64,000 nucleotides of DNA from Kitasatospora sp. NBC_01266 (GCF_036242395.1 NZ_CP108458.1:3224001-3288000), one strand, 5' to 3'; counted from the first letter of the stretch, positions 26,483 through 34,816 are shown. The notes: generated by a model from the letters alone, not told the origin. Numbers and translations: made by a program.

Positions 26483-27610
26483 CTACCCCTGACTCGCCCC
26501 CGGTTCCAGACCCCGCCCCCAGCGCGCGTAGGCCCGGTTCACCAGACCGCGCCAGGCGGGCCGGCGCCGCAGCCGGCGGCGCAGCTGAGCCGGCACCAGG
26601 CCACGCCAGAGCTGCAGCACCAGCGACGGCTCCAGCTGGGCCGGCACCACCACCGGCCGCTGCACCCCCGCGACCCGGTGGCCGGCCGGCTCCTGGTAGG
26701 CCGTCTGATAGCGGATCAGCCGCCGCAGCGCCGCCGGCCGCCCGCGCCGGGCCAGGTCCAGGCGAAGCCGGTCGCGCGGCGCCAGTGCCTGGTACTCGGC
26801 CGACGGGCAGTACCGCTCGACCAGTCGCCCGACCCCCGCGCAGACCCGGCGCTGGGCGGCCACCTCCAGCGTCAGGAAGTCCGGGCGCAGCAGCCGCGGC
26901 AGCTCCCAGCCGAACGCCCAGTCGCGCAGCGCCGCCGCCTCCGCGCCCGGCTCGGCCAGCCGCTCCGCCACCGCGAGGGCCGCGGCCAGCGCGCGCAGCC
27001 GTTCCTCGTGGCGCGCGCGGTCCGGCGCCTCGGGCACCGCGGCGAACAGGCAGTCCAGGCCGCCCAGCACCGCGACCCGGCGCGAGCGCAGGCAGGCCTC
27101 CAAGGCGAACGGCAGTCCGAACGGCGGGTCGAGGCCGGCCACCGGCAGCCCGGCGGACTCCAGCGCCGCACGCCGGAACAACCGGGCCTGCGGCAGCGCG
27201 TGGGCGAGCGCACCATCGGCGAAGCCGACCAGCTCCACGGTCCGGGCGAAGAGGTCGGCTACGAACGGCGGCTGCTCGCCGCCCGCCGACCGCCCGAGCA
27301 CCACGTCCGCCCCGGCCCGGTCGGCCAGCGCGACCAGCCGCTCCAGCGCCTGCTCGGCCAGCCGCTCGCCGGCGCCCAGGAAGAACAGGTAGCGCCCGCG
27401 CGCCCGCCGCGAATCGCCGAGCGGCTCGGCGCCCCCGTCCGGCGGCAGCGCACCGCACCCGGCGGTCAGCAGTTGCAGCGCCCCGGGCCGACGGCGCCAG
27501 ATCGACTGGGCCAGCAGCGAGTCCACGGCCGACACCGGACCAGGCGGGGGCGAGGGGCCGACCAGCACCACGGTCACCTCGGGCTCGCCCGCCCGCCCAC
27601 TGCCCGTCAC
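26483..27610 (-). CDS. glycosyltransferase family 2-like protein
   Basis: A 375-residue protein that starts with a nucleotide-sugar-binding-like VTVVLVGPSPPPGPVSAVDSLLAQS segment and a region GRYLFFLGAGERLAEQALERLVALADRAGADVVLGR, typical of GT-A (GT2) domains where an acidic DxD-like position would be near GAGERL. The remaining half is Leu/Ala/Arg-rich and helical, with RRLRRRPAWRGLVNRAYARWGR at the C-terminus, as in actinobacterial teichoic-acid or exopolysaccharide glycosyltransferases. No catalytic DxD is obvious, so activity may be lost or altered. GTG 27610 follows GAGGTGA. The donor and acceptor are unknown. Confidence 0.6.
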   Translation of the reverse strand: MTGSGRAGEPEVTVVLVGPSPPPGPVSAVDSLLAQSIWRRRPGALQLLTAGCGALPPDGGAEPLGDSRRARGRYLFFLGAGERLAEQALERLVALADRAGADVVLGRSAGGEQPPFVADLFARTVELVGFADGALAHALPQARLFRRAALESAGLPVAGLDPPFGLPFALEACLRSRRVAVLGGLDCLFAAVPEAPDRARHEERLRALAAALAVAERLAEPGAEAAALRDWAFGWELPRLLRPDFLTLEVAAQRRVCAGVGRLVERYCPSAEYQALAPRDRLRLDLARRGRPAALRRLIRYQTAYQEPAGHRVAGVQRPVVVPAQLEPSLVLQLWRGLVPAQLRRRLRRRPAWRGLVNRAYARWGRGLEPGASQG

Positions 27611-27756
27611 ACCATCACCTCGTCGCCGATCCACCCGGCTGGGCCGCCCACCCGGCACAACCGCGCGGGGCGGGCCCGGGTCACTCGGCTTCAGCCGATC
27701 GGCGTGTCCTGCCGGACAGCACGGTGACGCCGACCGCCCGTACTGCGCCGGACACG

Positions 27757-27794
27757 CCGGTACTCCCGGCGCCACTGCGCGCCGGGAGTACCGG
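27757..27794 (-). terminator. terminator-like hairpin downstream of the Leu-Pro-Thr protein gene
   Basis: A perfect 16-bp stem (27757-27772 with 27779-27794) with a 6-nt loop, CACTGC. It lies 15 bp after the stop of the repeat-protein gene in the reading direction. No long U-tract follows, which is common in this G+C-rich background. Confidence 0.65.
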
Positions 27795-27808
27795 GTACGT
27801 CCGCCGGG

Positions 27809-28276
27809 TCAGCCCTGCTGCATGCTCGACCCGCTGGTGGGCAGGCTGGGCAGCGTCAGCCCAAGGCTGGCCAGCAGGTTCTGGATGGTCGACAGCAGAG
27901 TGCTCAGCAGCCCGGTCAGCGCACCAACGCTCGGCAACGTCGTCGGCAGGGCGGTCGGCAGACCCGGCAGCGTCGGCAGCGCGGTCGGCAGTGTCGTCGG
28001 CAGACTCGGCAAGGTCGGCAGCGCGGTCGGCAGTGTCGTTGGCAGACTCGGCAGCGTCGGCAGCGTCGGCAGTGCGGTCGGCAGTGTCGGCAGCGTCGTC
28101 GGCAGCGCGGTCGGCAACGTCGTCGGCAGGCTCGGCAGCGTCGTCGGCAGCGCGGTCGGCACCGACATCACCCGCGAGGCGTCCGGGTCACGGACCGGGA
28201 CGGCCGCGGCCACCGCGGTCACCGAGGTGAGGCTGATCGCCGCGGTCAACGCGGCAGCCGTCCATATGGCACGCAT
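27809..28276 (-). CDS. secreted Leu-Pro-Thr repeat protein, function unknown
   Basis: This 155-residue protein has a signal peptide (residues 1-24, ending AVAAA) with no lipobox. After a short linker, residues about 39-113 are almost wholly repeats of four to five residues such as LPTT, LPTA, LPSL and LPTL. A helical, Leu-rich stretch follows (LTGLLSTLLSTIQNLLASLGLTLPS). I recognise no domain. Low-complexity secreted proteins of this type may be surface or cell-wall associated; that is inference. ATG 28276. A 12-nt-scale DNA repeat underlies the protein repeats. Confidence 0.75.
   Translation of the reverse strand: MRAIWTAAALTAAISLTSVTAVAAAVPVRDPDASRVMSVPTALPTTLPSLPTTLPTALPTTLPTLPTALPTLPTLPSLPTTLPTALPTLPSLPTTLPTALPTLPGLPTALPTTLPSVGALTGLLSTLLSTIQNLLASLGLTLPSLPTSGSSMQQG
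27905..28165 (-). repeat. tandem CGGCAG-type DNA repeats encoding Leu-Pro-Thr units
   Basis: On the plus strand the motif GTCGGCAG (and variants GTCGTCGGCAG, CTCGGCAG) recurs roughly every 9-15 nt for about 260 bp. The spacing stays in codon phase, so copy number can vary without a frameshift. It is contained in the repeat protein gene. Confidence 0.8.
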
Positions 28277-28387
28277 GAAGGTCTCTTCTTCCTGTTCGAT
28301 GGCACCAGGCGAAACGTTCCGTCATCGCCTCGTTCCAAACAGTGACCCGAGCATGCCGCCCCGGCCACCGCGCCTGAGCCGAACGAC

Positions 28388-28420
28388 TGAAGGCCCGTCT
28401 CCACCGGAGACGGGCCTTCA
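28388..28420. terminator. bidirectional terminator between groES-like gene and repeat-protein gene
   Basis: A perfect 15-bp stem, TGAAGGCCCGTCTCC (28388-28402) with GGAGACGGGCCTTCA (28406-28420), and an ACC loop. It ends the 28437-28844 transcript and separates it from the repeat-protein promoter at about 28277-28387. Confidence 0.8.
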
Positions 28421-28436
28421 CACAGCGTCGGAGAAC

Positions 28437-28844
28437 CTACAGGTACAACCCGGTCGACCCCTCCGAGTCCGTCAGCCGCTCGGCGGCCACCGCGTGCAGG
28501 TCGCGCTCGCGCAGCAGCACATACGTCGCGCCGCGCACCTCGACCTCCAGCTTGTCCTCCGGGTCGTACAGCACCCGGTCCCCCGGCTCCACCGACCGCA
28601 CGCTCTGGCCGACCGCCACGGCCGCGGCCCACGAACACCTCTTGCTCAGCTCGGCGGTCGCGGGGATCAGGATCCCGCCGGTCGAACGGCGCTCACCCTC
28701 GCCACCTTCGGGGCGCACCAGCACCCGGTCGTGCAGCATCCGGATGGGCAGCTTCTCGCCCAACCGGTCGTGCCGACCGTGTTCGGGCAGCCCACCGGGG
28801 GCCGGCTGCTCGGCCTGCTTGCTCTGCTCGTCGTTCACACTCAC
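28437..28844 (-). CDS. GroES-like (Cpn10) co-chaperone
   Basis: A 135-residue protein with a 30-residue hydrophilic N-terminal extension, then the Cpn10 fold: LHDRVLVRPEGGEGERRSTGGILIPATAE, AAAVAVGQ, VEPGDRVLYDPEDKLEVEVRGATYVLLRERDLHAVA. GroES caps GroEL during folding. No groEL gene is adjacent, and the long N-terminus differs from the housekeeping GroES, so it is probably a stand-alone paralogue. GTG 28844. Whether it binds GroEL is unproven. Confidence 0.85.
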   Translation of the reverse strand: MSVNDEQSKQAEQPAPGGLPEHGRHDRLGEKLPIRMLHDRVLVRPEGGEGERRSTGGILIPATAELSKRCSWAAAVAVGQSVRSVEPGDRVLYDPEDKLEVEVRGATYVLLRERDLHAVAAERLTDSEGSTGLYL

Positions 28845-28929
28845 GCCCAGACCGTACCTGTCGCGGGCCCGCGCCGTGGCGCCAGCCCGCGACCAATCCG
28901 ATCCGCCGGAGCCCGACCGGTGCGCCCGA

Positions 28930-29301
28930 TCAGTCCTTCCCGCGCTTGCGGGCCGAGGCGATCAGCAGCACCACCCCACCGCCGACCAGCACCGCGGGCA
29001 CGATCCGCTCCACCCGCGGCTGCCCCTTCTCGTCCACGAACTGCGCCTTCAGCTGCTCGACGCCACGGCTGGCCCCGACGTAGAGCCGGCCCAGCCGCTG
29101 CTCCACCGAGGCCAGCGTCTTCGCCCGCACCTGCGCGGCCACCGTGCTCGGGTGCACCCGCATCGCCAGCTCGTCCAGCGTGCCGGCCAGCTGGTCGCGG
29201 GTACGGGCGATGTCCGCCTCGATCTCGGCGGTGGTCCGCCCGGCGTCATCCCGCGCCGCGTCCTTCGACTTCCCCTTGCCCACCCGGGCCACCTCACTCA
29301 C
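28930..29301 (-). CDS. DUF3618 protein
   Basis: A 123-residue actinobacterial protein. The N-terminal half has TTAEIEADIARTRDQLAGTLDELAMRVHP, the DUF3618 signature, and the C-terminal hydrophobic IVPAVLVGGGVVLLIASARKRGKD is a single membrane anchor. The first half is a charged, coiled-coil-prone region, so it is probably a small tail-anchored protein. Function is unknown. ATG 29301. It is divergent from the peroxiredoxin gene, with 123 bp between them. Confidence 0.85.
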   Translation of the reverse strand: MSEVARVGKGKSKDAARDDAGRTTAEIEADIARTRDQLAGTLDELAMRVHPSTVAAQVRAKTLASVEQRLGRLYVGASRGVEQLKAQFVDEKGQPRVERIVPAVLVGGGVVLLIASARKRGKD

Positions 29302-29424
29302 CTCGCGTCACGGTCTGCTCCCGTCAGTCTGTCAGTTCACCTGCCGGGCCGCGCAGTCCCACCCACCATCAGAGGTAGGTTTGCGACGGCACGACCACCT
29401 AGTCCAGCACGAGGAGATCCCACC

Positions 29425-29898
29425 GTGACCGAGCGTCTCCAGGCCGGGGACACCGCCCCCGCCTTCTCCCTGCCCGACGCCGACGGCAAGCAGGTGTCCC
29501 TGTCGGACCACCTGGGCCGCAAGGTGATCGTCTACTTCTACCCGGCGGCGATGACCCCCGGCTGCACCACCCAGGCCTGCGACTTCACCGACAACCTGGA
29601 GGTCTTCGCCGGCGCCGGCTACGACGTCATCGGCATCTCCCCGGACAAGCCCGAGAAGCTCGGCAAGTTCCGCGAGACCGAGGACCTCAAGGTCACCCTG
29701 CTCGCCGACGAGGACAAGGCGGTGCTGCAGGCCTACGGCGCCTACGGCGAGAAGAACAACTACGGCAAGACCGTGGTCGGCGTGATCCGCTCCACCGTGA
29801 TCGTCGACGAGCAGGGCAAGGTCGAGCGGGCGCTGTACAACGTCAAGGCCACCGGCCACGTCGCCAAGCTGCTGCGCGACCTCAAGGTCACCGCCTGA
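29425..29898 (+). CDS. bcp: thioredoxin-dependent peroxiredoxin, Bcp/PrxQ type
   Basis: A 157-residue cytoplasmic peroxidase reducing H2O2 and alkyl hydroperoxides with thioredoxin. The peroxidatic Cys sits in AAMTPGCTTQACDFTDN, with a second Cys five residues later, as in atypical 2-Cys Bcp enzymes. YFYPAAMTPGC and GVIRSTVIVDEQGKV are family landmarks. GTG 29425 follows GAGGAG. A terminator hairpin lies 28 bp past the stop. It is divergent from the DUF3618 gene. Confidence 0.95.
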   Translation: MTERLQAGDTAPAFSLPDADGKQVSLSDHLGRKVIVYFYPAAMTPGCTTQACDFTDNLEVFAGAGYDVIGISPDKPEKLGKFRETEDLKVTLLADEDKAVLQAYGAYGEKNNYGKTVVGVIRSTVIVDEQGKVERALYNVKATGHVAKLLRDLKVTA

Positions 29899-29926
29899 CC
29901 GCAGCGCCCCCGCACAGACAGACACA

Positions 29927-29968
29927 GCGGCCTCGGCTCCCCCACACAGGAGCCGAGGCCGCCACTCT
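29927..29968. terminator. bidirectional terminator after bcp and the sugar permease
   Basis: A 14-bp stem, GCGGCCTCGGCTCC (29927-29940) with GGAGCCGAGGCCGC (29949-29962), 8-nt loop, then CACTCTTT. It serves two converging genes. Confidence 0.8.
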
Positions 29969-29983
29969 TTCGTAACGCCGGGA

Positions 29984-31021
29984 TCAGGTGGGCAGCCCCA
30001 CTGCCCGCTCGCCGCTGCGCCGCTGCTGGATCACCACAGCGACGACCAGCAGCGCACCCTGCGCCACGTCCTGCCAGAACGAGTTGATCCCTTGGACGGT
30101 CAACCCGTTCTCCAGCGCACCGAGCAGCGCCACCGCAAGCAGCGTGCCGCCGATGCCGCCCTTGCCGCCGCGCAGGGCGCAGCCGCCCAGGGCCGCGGCG
30201 GTGATCGACTGCAGCTCCAGGCCCTCGCTGCCGGAGACCGGCTGGCCGGAGCCGGTGCGCGCGGTGAGCAGGATGCCCGCCACCGCCGCCACCAGGCCCA
30301 GCAGGCCGTACACCGCGATCAGGTACTTGTTGATGTTGATACCGGCCAGCCGCGCGGCGGTGTCGTTGCCGCCGATCGCGTAGATGTTGCGGCCGACGTC
30401 GGTGTACTTGAGCATCACGTGCACCGCCAGCGCCACCAGGATCAGCAGCCAGACCATCACCGGCAGCCCGGCGATCTTGCCCCGGCTGAGGAAGATGAAG
30501 ATGCTGTTGTTCAGCACGTAGCCCTGCGCCGAACCGTTGGAGATCAGGTCCGCGACACCCTTGTAGGCCGCCAGGCCCGCCAGGGTGGCGATGGTCGGGT
30601 TCACCCGGCCGTAGACGATGATCACGCCGTTCAGCACGCCGATCACCGCGCCCACGCCGATCGCCGCCGCCATGCCGAGCACCGCGTTGGAGCCGGTGGA
30701 GGTGAAGGCCATCGCGCTCACCACCGAGGCCAGGCCCGCCTGCGAGCCGACCGAGATGTCCAGCCCGCCGCAGATGATCACCACGGTCTGCACCACGGCC
30801 AGCAGGCCGCTGATGGTCACCGCCTCCGCGATCACCTGGATGTTGGCCCAGCTCAGGTAGTTGCCGTTGAGCGAGCCGAACAGCGCCAGCAGCACGACCA
30901 GCCCGCCGGCCAGGCTGAGGTTCTGCCCGCCGATCGAGGCCAGCAGGCCGACGAACCCGCCGCGCTTGGCCGGCGGCACGCTCCCGGTGGACGTGCTCTC
31001 GGAAACGGTCGTGGTGCTCAT
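29984..31021 (-). CDS. sugar ABC transporter permease (RbsC/AraH type)
   Basis: A 345-residue permease with about ten membrane segments. The region GGLDISVGSQAGLASVV matches the conserved 'DLSVG' loop of the RbsC/AraH family, and ALLGALENGLTVQGINSFWQDV is the conserved C-terminal segment. It forms the channel of a CUT2-class importer. Its ATG at 31021 overlaps the stop of the ATPase gene by 4 bp (ATGA), so the three genes form one operon reading right to left. Substrate evidence comes from the binding protein. Confidence 0.9.
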   Translation of the reverse strand: MSTTTVSESTSTGSVPPAKRGGFVGLLASIGGQNLSLAGGLVVLLALFGSLNGNYLSWANIQVIAEAVTISGLLAVVQTVVIICGGLDISVGSQAGLASVVSAMAFTSTGSNAVLGMAAAIGVGAVIGVLNGVIIVYGRVNPTIATLAGLAAYKGVADLISNGSAQGYVLNNSIFIFLSRGKIAGLPVMVWLLILVALAVHVMLKYTDVGRNIYAIGGNDTAARLAGININKYLIAVYGLLGLVAAVAGILLTARTGSGQPVSGSEGLELQSITAAALGGCALRGGKGGIGGTLLAVALLGALENGLTVQGINSFWQDVAQGALLVVAVVIQQRRSGERAVGLPT

Positions 31022-32577
31022 GCGGTCCTTCCCTCATCGCTCGAAGCAGCCGCCAGGTCGCCGCCTGACGCCAGGTCATCGGCCATCGCCAGAGCGAGAA
31101 TCCGCTCCTCGGTGGCCTCGGCCCGGTCCAACTCGCCGGTGATCCGGCCGTTCTGCATCACCACCACCCGGTCCGCCAGCCCGAGCACCTCGGGCAGCTC
31201 GGAGGAGATCACCAGCAGTGCGGTCCCCTCCTTGGCCAGGTCGGCGATGATCTGATAGATCTCCGCCTTCGCCCCCACGTCGATCCCGCGGGTCGGCTCG
31301 TCCAGGATCAGCACCTTGGGCTTGCGGGCCAGCCAGCGGGCCAGCACCACCTTCTGCTGGTTGCCACCGGACAGCTTGCGCACCTCGTGCTCGATCGAGG
31401 GCGCCCGCACCCGCAGCCGGTCCGCATAGCTCTGGGCCAGCTCGCGCTCCTGGGTCCGCCGGACGAACCGCCAGCGCCGCAGCCGCTCCAGCACCACCAG
31501 CGAGGTGTTGTCCCGGATCGTGCGGTGCAGGAAGAGCGCCTGGGCCTTGCGCTCCTCCGGCGCCAGGCCGAGCCCGGCCCGGATCACCGCACCCGGACTG
31601 CCCAGGCGCAGCTCCTGGCCGTCCAGGCGCACCGTGCCCGAGCGCACCGGCAGGTCACCGGCCAGCGCCAGCGCCAGCTCGGAGCGGCCCGCGCCGATCA
31701 ACCCGGCCAGGCCCACCACCTCACCCGCCCGCACGGTCAGGCTGATGTCCGTCACGTCGTCGGTGGTCAGCTGCCGAACGTCCAGCACCACCTGCTCGGT
31801 CGCCACGTTCTGCCGCACGAACATCGCCGACAGGTCGCGGCCCACCATCAGCCGCACCAGTTCGCCCTCGCTGGCCTGCGCCGCGTCCAGCACACCGGCC
31901 ACCGCGCCGTCGCGCAGCACCGCGATCCGGTCGGCCAGCTGGAAGATCTCCTTCATCCGGTGCGAGACGTAGATCACCGCCACACCCGCGTCACGCAGTC
32001 GGCGGATCAGCCCGAAGAGCGCCTCCACCTCCTGCTCGGAGAGCGAGCTGGTCGGCTCGTCGAAGGCGATCACCTTCGCCTCACCCGTCAACGCCCGCAG
32101 GATCTCAACCAGCTGGCGCTGCGCCGGAGTCAGCTCCGAGCCCAGCAGGTCCGGGTCGAGCACCCGGGAGAAGCCCAGCCGCTCCAGGTCGGCCTCGATC
32201 CGGCGGCGCAGCTCGGCCCGGTCCAGCCGGCGCCCCGCCTTGCGGGGAAGGGCGCCGGCATAGACGTTCTCGGCGACCGAGACATGCGGGATGATCTCCG
32301 GCTCCTGCGGGATGATCCGGATCCCGGCCGCCCTGGCCCGGGCGGGCGACTGCAGCTCCACCTCGGCACCGTCCAGCAGGACGGTCCCCTCGGTCGGCTG
32401 GTGGTCGCCCGTCAGGATCTTCAGCAGGGTGGACTTGCCGGCCCCGTTCTCGCCCATCAGGGCGGTGACCTGCCCGGCCGGGAAGTCCAGTGTCACCCCG
32501 CCCAGCGCCCGGACCTCACCGAAGCGCTTGCCAAGCTCGCGGACCCCGGCTCCCGCGGTCGTCGTGCTGTTCGTCAC
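31018..32577 (-). CDS. sugar ABC transporter ATPase with two nucleotide-binding domains (RbsA/AraG type)
   Basis: A 519-residue CUT2-type ATPase. The first domain has Walker A ALMGENGAGKSTLLK, Q-loop RIIPQEPEIIPHVSV, ABC signature region ELTPAQRQLVEIL and Walker B VIAFDEPTSSLS. The second has a degenerate Walker A (GLAGLIGAGRSELALA), signature LSGGNQQKV and LILDEPTRGID. The pair energises import. GTG 32577. It is followed by the permease with a 4-bp overlap, and lies 43 bp after the binding-protein gene. Confidence 0.95.
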   Translation of the reverse strand: MTNSTTTAGAGVRELGKRFGEVRALGGVTLDFPAGQVTALMGENGAGKSTLLKILTGDHQPTEGTVLLDGAEVELQSPARARAAGIRIIPQEPEIIPHVSVAENVYAGALPRKAGRRLDRAELRRRIEADLERLGFSRVLDPDLLGSELTPAQRQLVEILRALTGEAKVIAFDEPTSSLSEQEVEALFGLIRRLRDAGVAVIYVSHRMKEIFQLADRIAVLRDGAVAGVLDAAQASEGELVRLMVGRDLSAMFVRQNVATEQVVLDVRQLTTDDVTDISLTVRAGEVVGLAGLIGAGRSELALALAGDLPVRSGTVRLDGQELRLGSPGAVIRAGLGLAPEERKAQALFLHRTIRDNTSLVVLERLRRWRFVRRTQERELAQSYADRLRVRAPSIEHEVRKLSGGNQQKVVLARWLARKPKVLILDEPTRGIDVGAKAEIYQIIADLAKEGTALLVISSELPEVLGLADRVVVMQNGRITGELDRAEATEERILALAMADDLASGGDLAAASSDEGRTA

Positions 32578-32620
32578 GGTTAGTACCCCAGGTTCCTCAC
32601 GGTGCTGCGGTGCCCGGTGC

Positions 32621-33679
32621 TCAGCTGCACTGGACGCCGGCGGACTGCCAGTTGGAGGCGTCGACCATGGTGGTGGGGGCGAAGGCCTCCTGCGGGAACG
32701 CCTTGCCGTTCTTGAGCTTGTCGTACATGGTCTGCACCGCGAGCGCGCCCACGTCCGAACCGTTGATGTAGAGCGCGGCCTTCATACCGGTGGGCTTGCC
32801 ACTGCCCCAGTCCTTGCACGCCAGGTAGGCGCCCAGACCGACACCGATCACGTTGTCCGGCGAGATGCCGGCGTTCTGCATCGCGGTGACGCCGCCCTGC
32901 ACGTTCTCGTCGTTGCAGCCCCAGATCACCCAGTGCTTGACGTTCGGGTTGGCCGTGATGGTCGCGGCGATCTTGTCCTGCGCGCCGGTCGGGGTGTTGT
33001 CGGTGGCGACGTCGATGTTCTGCACGCCGCTGCCGCCGCCCGCCGTGAACGCGGCCTTGGCGGCCGTCACGCGGTCACCGCAGACCGTCACGTCCTGCTG
33101 CCAGGCCGAGATGGTCCGGGTGTCGGCGGCGCTCCAGCCCGCCTTCTGGTACTCCTGCGCAGCACGCTGACCGACCTGCTGGCCCATCTGCTGGCCACTG
33201 AAACCGATCCGCGGCAGCAGCGCGGAAGCCGCGCACTTGGACGGGTCCGGACCGGTCGCGCAGACCTGGTCGTCCGAGCTGATCAGCGCCACCCCGGCGT
33301 CCTTGGCGGTCTGCACCAGCTGCGGACCCACCGACGGGTCCGGCGGCACTACGATCAGCCCGTTGGTCTTCTGCGCGATCGCGGCCTGCTCCTGGCTGAC
33401 CGCCTGGTTCGCGTCGGTCCCGAGGTTGACCACCTTCAGGTCGACGCCCAGCTGCGCCGCCTTCGCCTTGGCGCCGGCCGCCTCGCCGATGAAGTACTGC
33501 TGGTCGCCCTGCTTCTGCAGGTAGGTGATCGAGATCTTCCCGCTGACCTTGGCGACGTCACCGCCGCTGCTGGCATTGGTGCTCGACTGCCCGGTCGAAC
33601 AGGCCGTCAGGCCCAGGGTGACAATCATGCCGACGGTGGCGGCGGCAGCGCGGCGGCGGCGGTGGCGCACGATGGTCAT
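32621..33679 (-). CDS. AraF-like sugar-binding lipoprotein
   Basis: A 352-residue periplasmic-type binding protein. Lipobox LTAC (Cys27) follows a basic/hydrophobic signal. Its domain-2 stretch NPNVKHWVIWGCNDENVQGGVTAMQ and the domain-1 ISSDDQ and PPDPSVGPQLVQ segments align by eye with E. coli AraF (HPEVKHWLIVGMNDSTVLGG, VDDQ, TPDPKLGSAIV). That favours L-arabinose (or a near relative) as ligand over ribose or xylose; this is inference. ATG 33679 follows AAAGGAGCC by 10 nt. It is the first gene of the binding protein-ATPase-permease operon. Confidence 0.85.
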   Translation of the reverse strand: MTIVRHRRRRAAAATVGMIVTLGLTACSTGQSSTNASSGGDVAKVSGKISITYLQKQGDQQYFIGEAAGAKAKAAQLGVDLKVVNLGTDANQAVSQEQAAIAQKTNGLIVVPPDPSVGPQLVQTAKDAGVALISSDDQVCATGPDPSKCAASALLPRIGFSGQQMGQQVGQRAAQEYQKAGWSAADTRTISAWQQDVTVCGDRVTAAKAAFTAGGGSGVQNIDVATDNTPTGAQDKIAATITANPNVKHWVIWGCNDENVQGGVTAMQNAGISPDNVIGVGLGAYLACKDWGSGKPTGMKAALYINGSDVGALAVQTMYDKLKNGKAFPQEAFAPTTMVDASNWQSAGVQCS

Positions 33680-33710
33680 GGGTGGGGCTCCTTTGGATCA
33701 CAATCGATCA

Positions 33711-33725
33711 GAACCAAACAGGTTC
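33711..33725. promoter_or_regulatory. candidate operator in the sugar-transporter leader
   Basis: An inverted repeat GAACC-N5-GGTTC lies 32-46 bp before the AraF-like start, between the candidate promoter (see 33742-33770) and the ribosome binding site. A LacI- or GntR-type repressor could act here. No regulator gene is nearby. Confidence 0.35.
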
Positions 33726-33741
33726 CAACGTGACGTGCCAT

Positions 33742-33770
33742 ATGACATCCCCTCTGACCACGGGCGTCAA
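33742..33770 (-). promoter_or_regulatory. candidate promoter of the sugar-transporter operon
   Basis: Reading right to left, TTGACG (33770-33765) and TGTCAT (33747-33742) are separated by 17 bp. It would give a leader of about 55-60 nt containing the GAACC/GGTTC repeat. Confidence 0.4.
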
Positions 33771-33938
33771 GGGGTTTCGCACAGATACGCACAGGTCGCA
33801 ACGGAACCGTTGTCAGATCGTGTGAAGAGTGCCGGGGCATGACAGCGGCCGGCGCGGCGCAGGCGGGGGCGAAGCGGTTGGCCGAGCGGCCGTAACTCTT
33901 CGCGCGGTGGGTCGTTGCCCATGGCAAGGAGGGGAGTT

Positions 33939-34628
33939 ATGTCCAAACCGACGCGGTACACGAGGGAGCTGCTCAGCCAGGTGGCGGCGGAGTCGACCAG
34001 CGTCAACGAGATGATGCGCAGGCTCGGCCTGGCCATGGCCGGTGGCACCCACAGCTACCTCAGCAAGCGCCTGCGACACTTCGGCGTCGACACGTCGCAC
34101 TTCACGTATGGAACCGCCGATCAGCGGCTTCCGATCTGCCTTGCCTCCAGGGCCGATCTGCAGGCCGTCATCCTCGGGCAGACCAGCCTCGCGGGCGTCT
34201 TCCGCGCGCTCGGGATGTCGGACACCACCACGACGCGGCGCTTGCTGAAAAACGCCATCGCACAGCACGGCATCGACACAAGCCACTTCACCGGGAACCT
34301 GTACAGCAAGGGCAGACGGCTCGGGCCACGCCGCAGGCCCGAGGAACTCCTGATACTGCTACCGGCGGGCAGCCCACGGACTCCTGGCGACCGACTGCGC
34401 ACGATGCTGCTACTGATCGGCCGACCGGACAACTGCGCGGGGTGCGGCACCGGGCCCGAGTGGCGCGGACAGGCACTGACCCTCGAAGTGGATCACGTCG
34501 ACGGCAACTGGCTGGATAACCGGCCCGACAACCTGCGCCTGCTCTGCCCGAACTGTCATGCCGTCACGCCGACATACTGCCGCCGCAAGAAGGTCGATGC
34601 GTCGCCAGCCCTCCCTGATACGGCGTGA
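33939..34628 (+). CDS. HNH endonuclease with duplicated N-terminal HTH-like units
   Basis: This 229-residue protein has two similar N-terminal repeats: LSKRLRHFGVDTSHF (residues 41-55) and LKNAIAQHGIDTSHF (103-117), each following a helical RRLG or RALG segment, which looks like a tandem DNA-binding motif. The C-terminal HNH-type nuclease has C166/C169, EVDHVDGNW (His186), N198 and LCPNCH (C203, C206, H207), i.e. a zinc-finger HNH. Such proteins occur in phages and beside tRNAs. ATG 33939 follows AAGGAGGGGAG. It lies 42 bp from tRNA-Leu and shows slightly less biased codon use. Confidence 0.85.
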   Translation: MSKPTRYTRELLSQVAAESTSVNEMMRRLGLAMAGGTHSYLSKRLRHFGVDTSHFTYGTADQRLPICLASRADLQAVILGQTSLAGVFRALGMSDTTTTRRLLKNAIAQHGIDTSHFTGNLYSKGRRLGPRRRPEELLILLPAGSPRTPGDRLRTMLLLIGRPDNCAGCGTGPEWRGQALTLEVDHVDGNWLDNRPDNLRLLCPNCHAVTPTYCRRKKVDASPALPDTA

Positions 34629-34670
34629 CCTACCCGCCGGACCCAAGTACCATGGACCACAGCAGTTCCT

Positions 34671-34752
34671 GCGGCCGTGGCGCAACGGCGACGCAAGCGG
34701 TTTAGGTCCGCTGGCCCGTGAGGGCTTGAGGGTTCGAATCCCTTCGGCCGCA
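34671..34752 (+). tRNA. tRNA-Leu (anticodon TAG)
   Basis: A class II tRNA of 82 nt with a long variable arm. Acceptor GCGGCCG (34671-34677) pairs with CGGCCGC (34745-34751), discriminator A34752. The anticodon stem AGCGG/CCGCT encloses TTTAGGT: anticodon TAG, reading CUA leucine codons. No CCA is encoded (A-CCCA). A hairpin follows at 34775-34807. Confidence 0.96.
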
Positions 34753-34774
34753 CCCAGAGCTTCAGCTACAAATC

Positions 34775-34807
34775 GAAGGCCGGGCTTAGAACTTCAGCCC
34801 GGCCTTC
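34775..34807. terminator. terminator between tRNA-Leu and rdgB
   Basis: Stem GAAGGCCGGGCT (34775-34786) with AGCCCGGCCTTC (34796-34807), 12 bp, 9-nt loop. It ends the tRNA transcript from the left and the rdgB transcript from the right. Confidence 0.7.
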
Positions 34808-34816
34808 ACCGTTACC

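Noticed and set aside
27905..28165. Repeat array that could look like a CRISPR
   Set aside because: Repeats are 9-15 nt, in coding phase, without unique spacers, and no cas gene is present.
34671..34807. tRNA-Leu as the attachment site of an integrated element
   Set aside because: No second copy of the tRNA 3' end, no integrase gene and no clear element boundary was seen; only the adjacent HNH gene hints at it.
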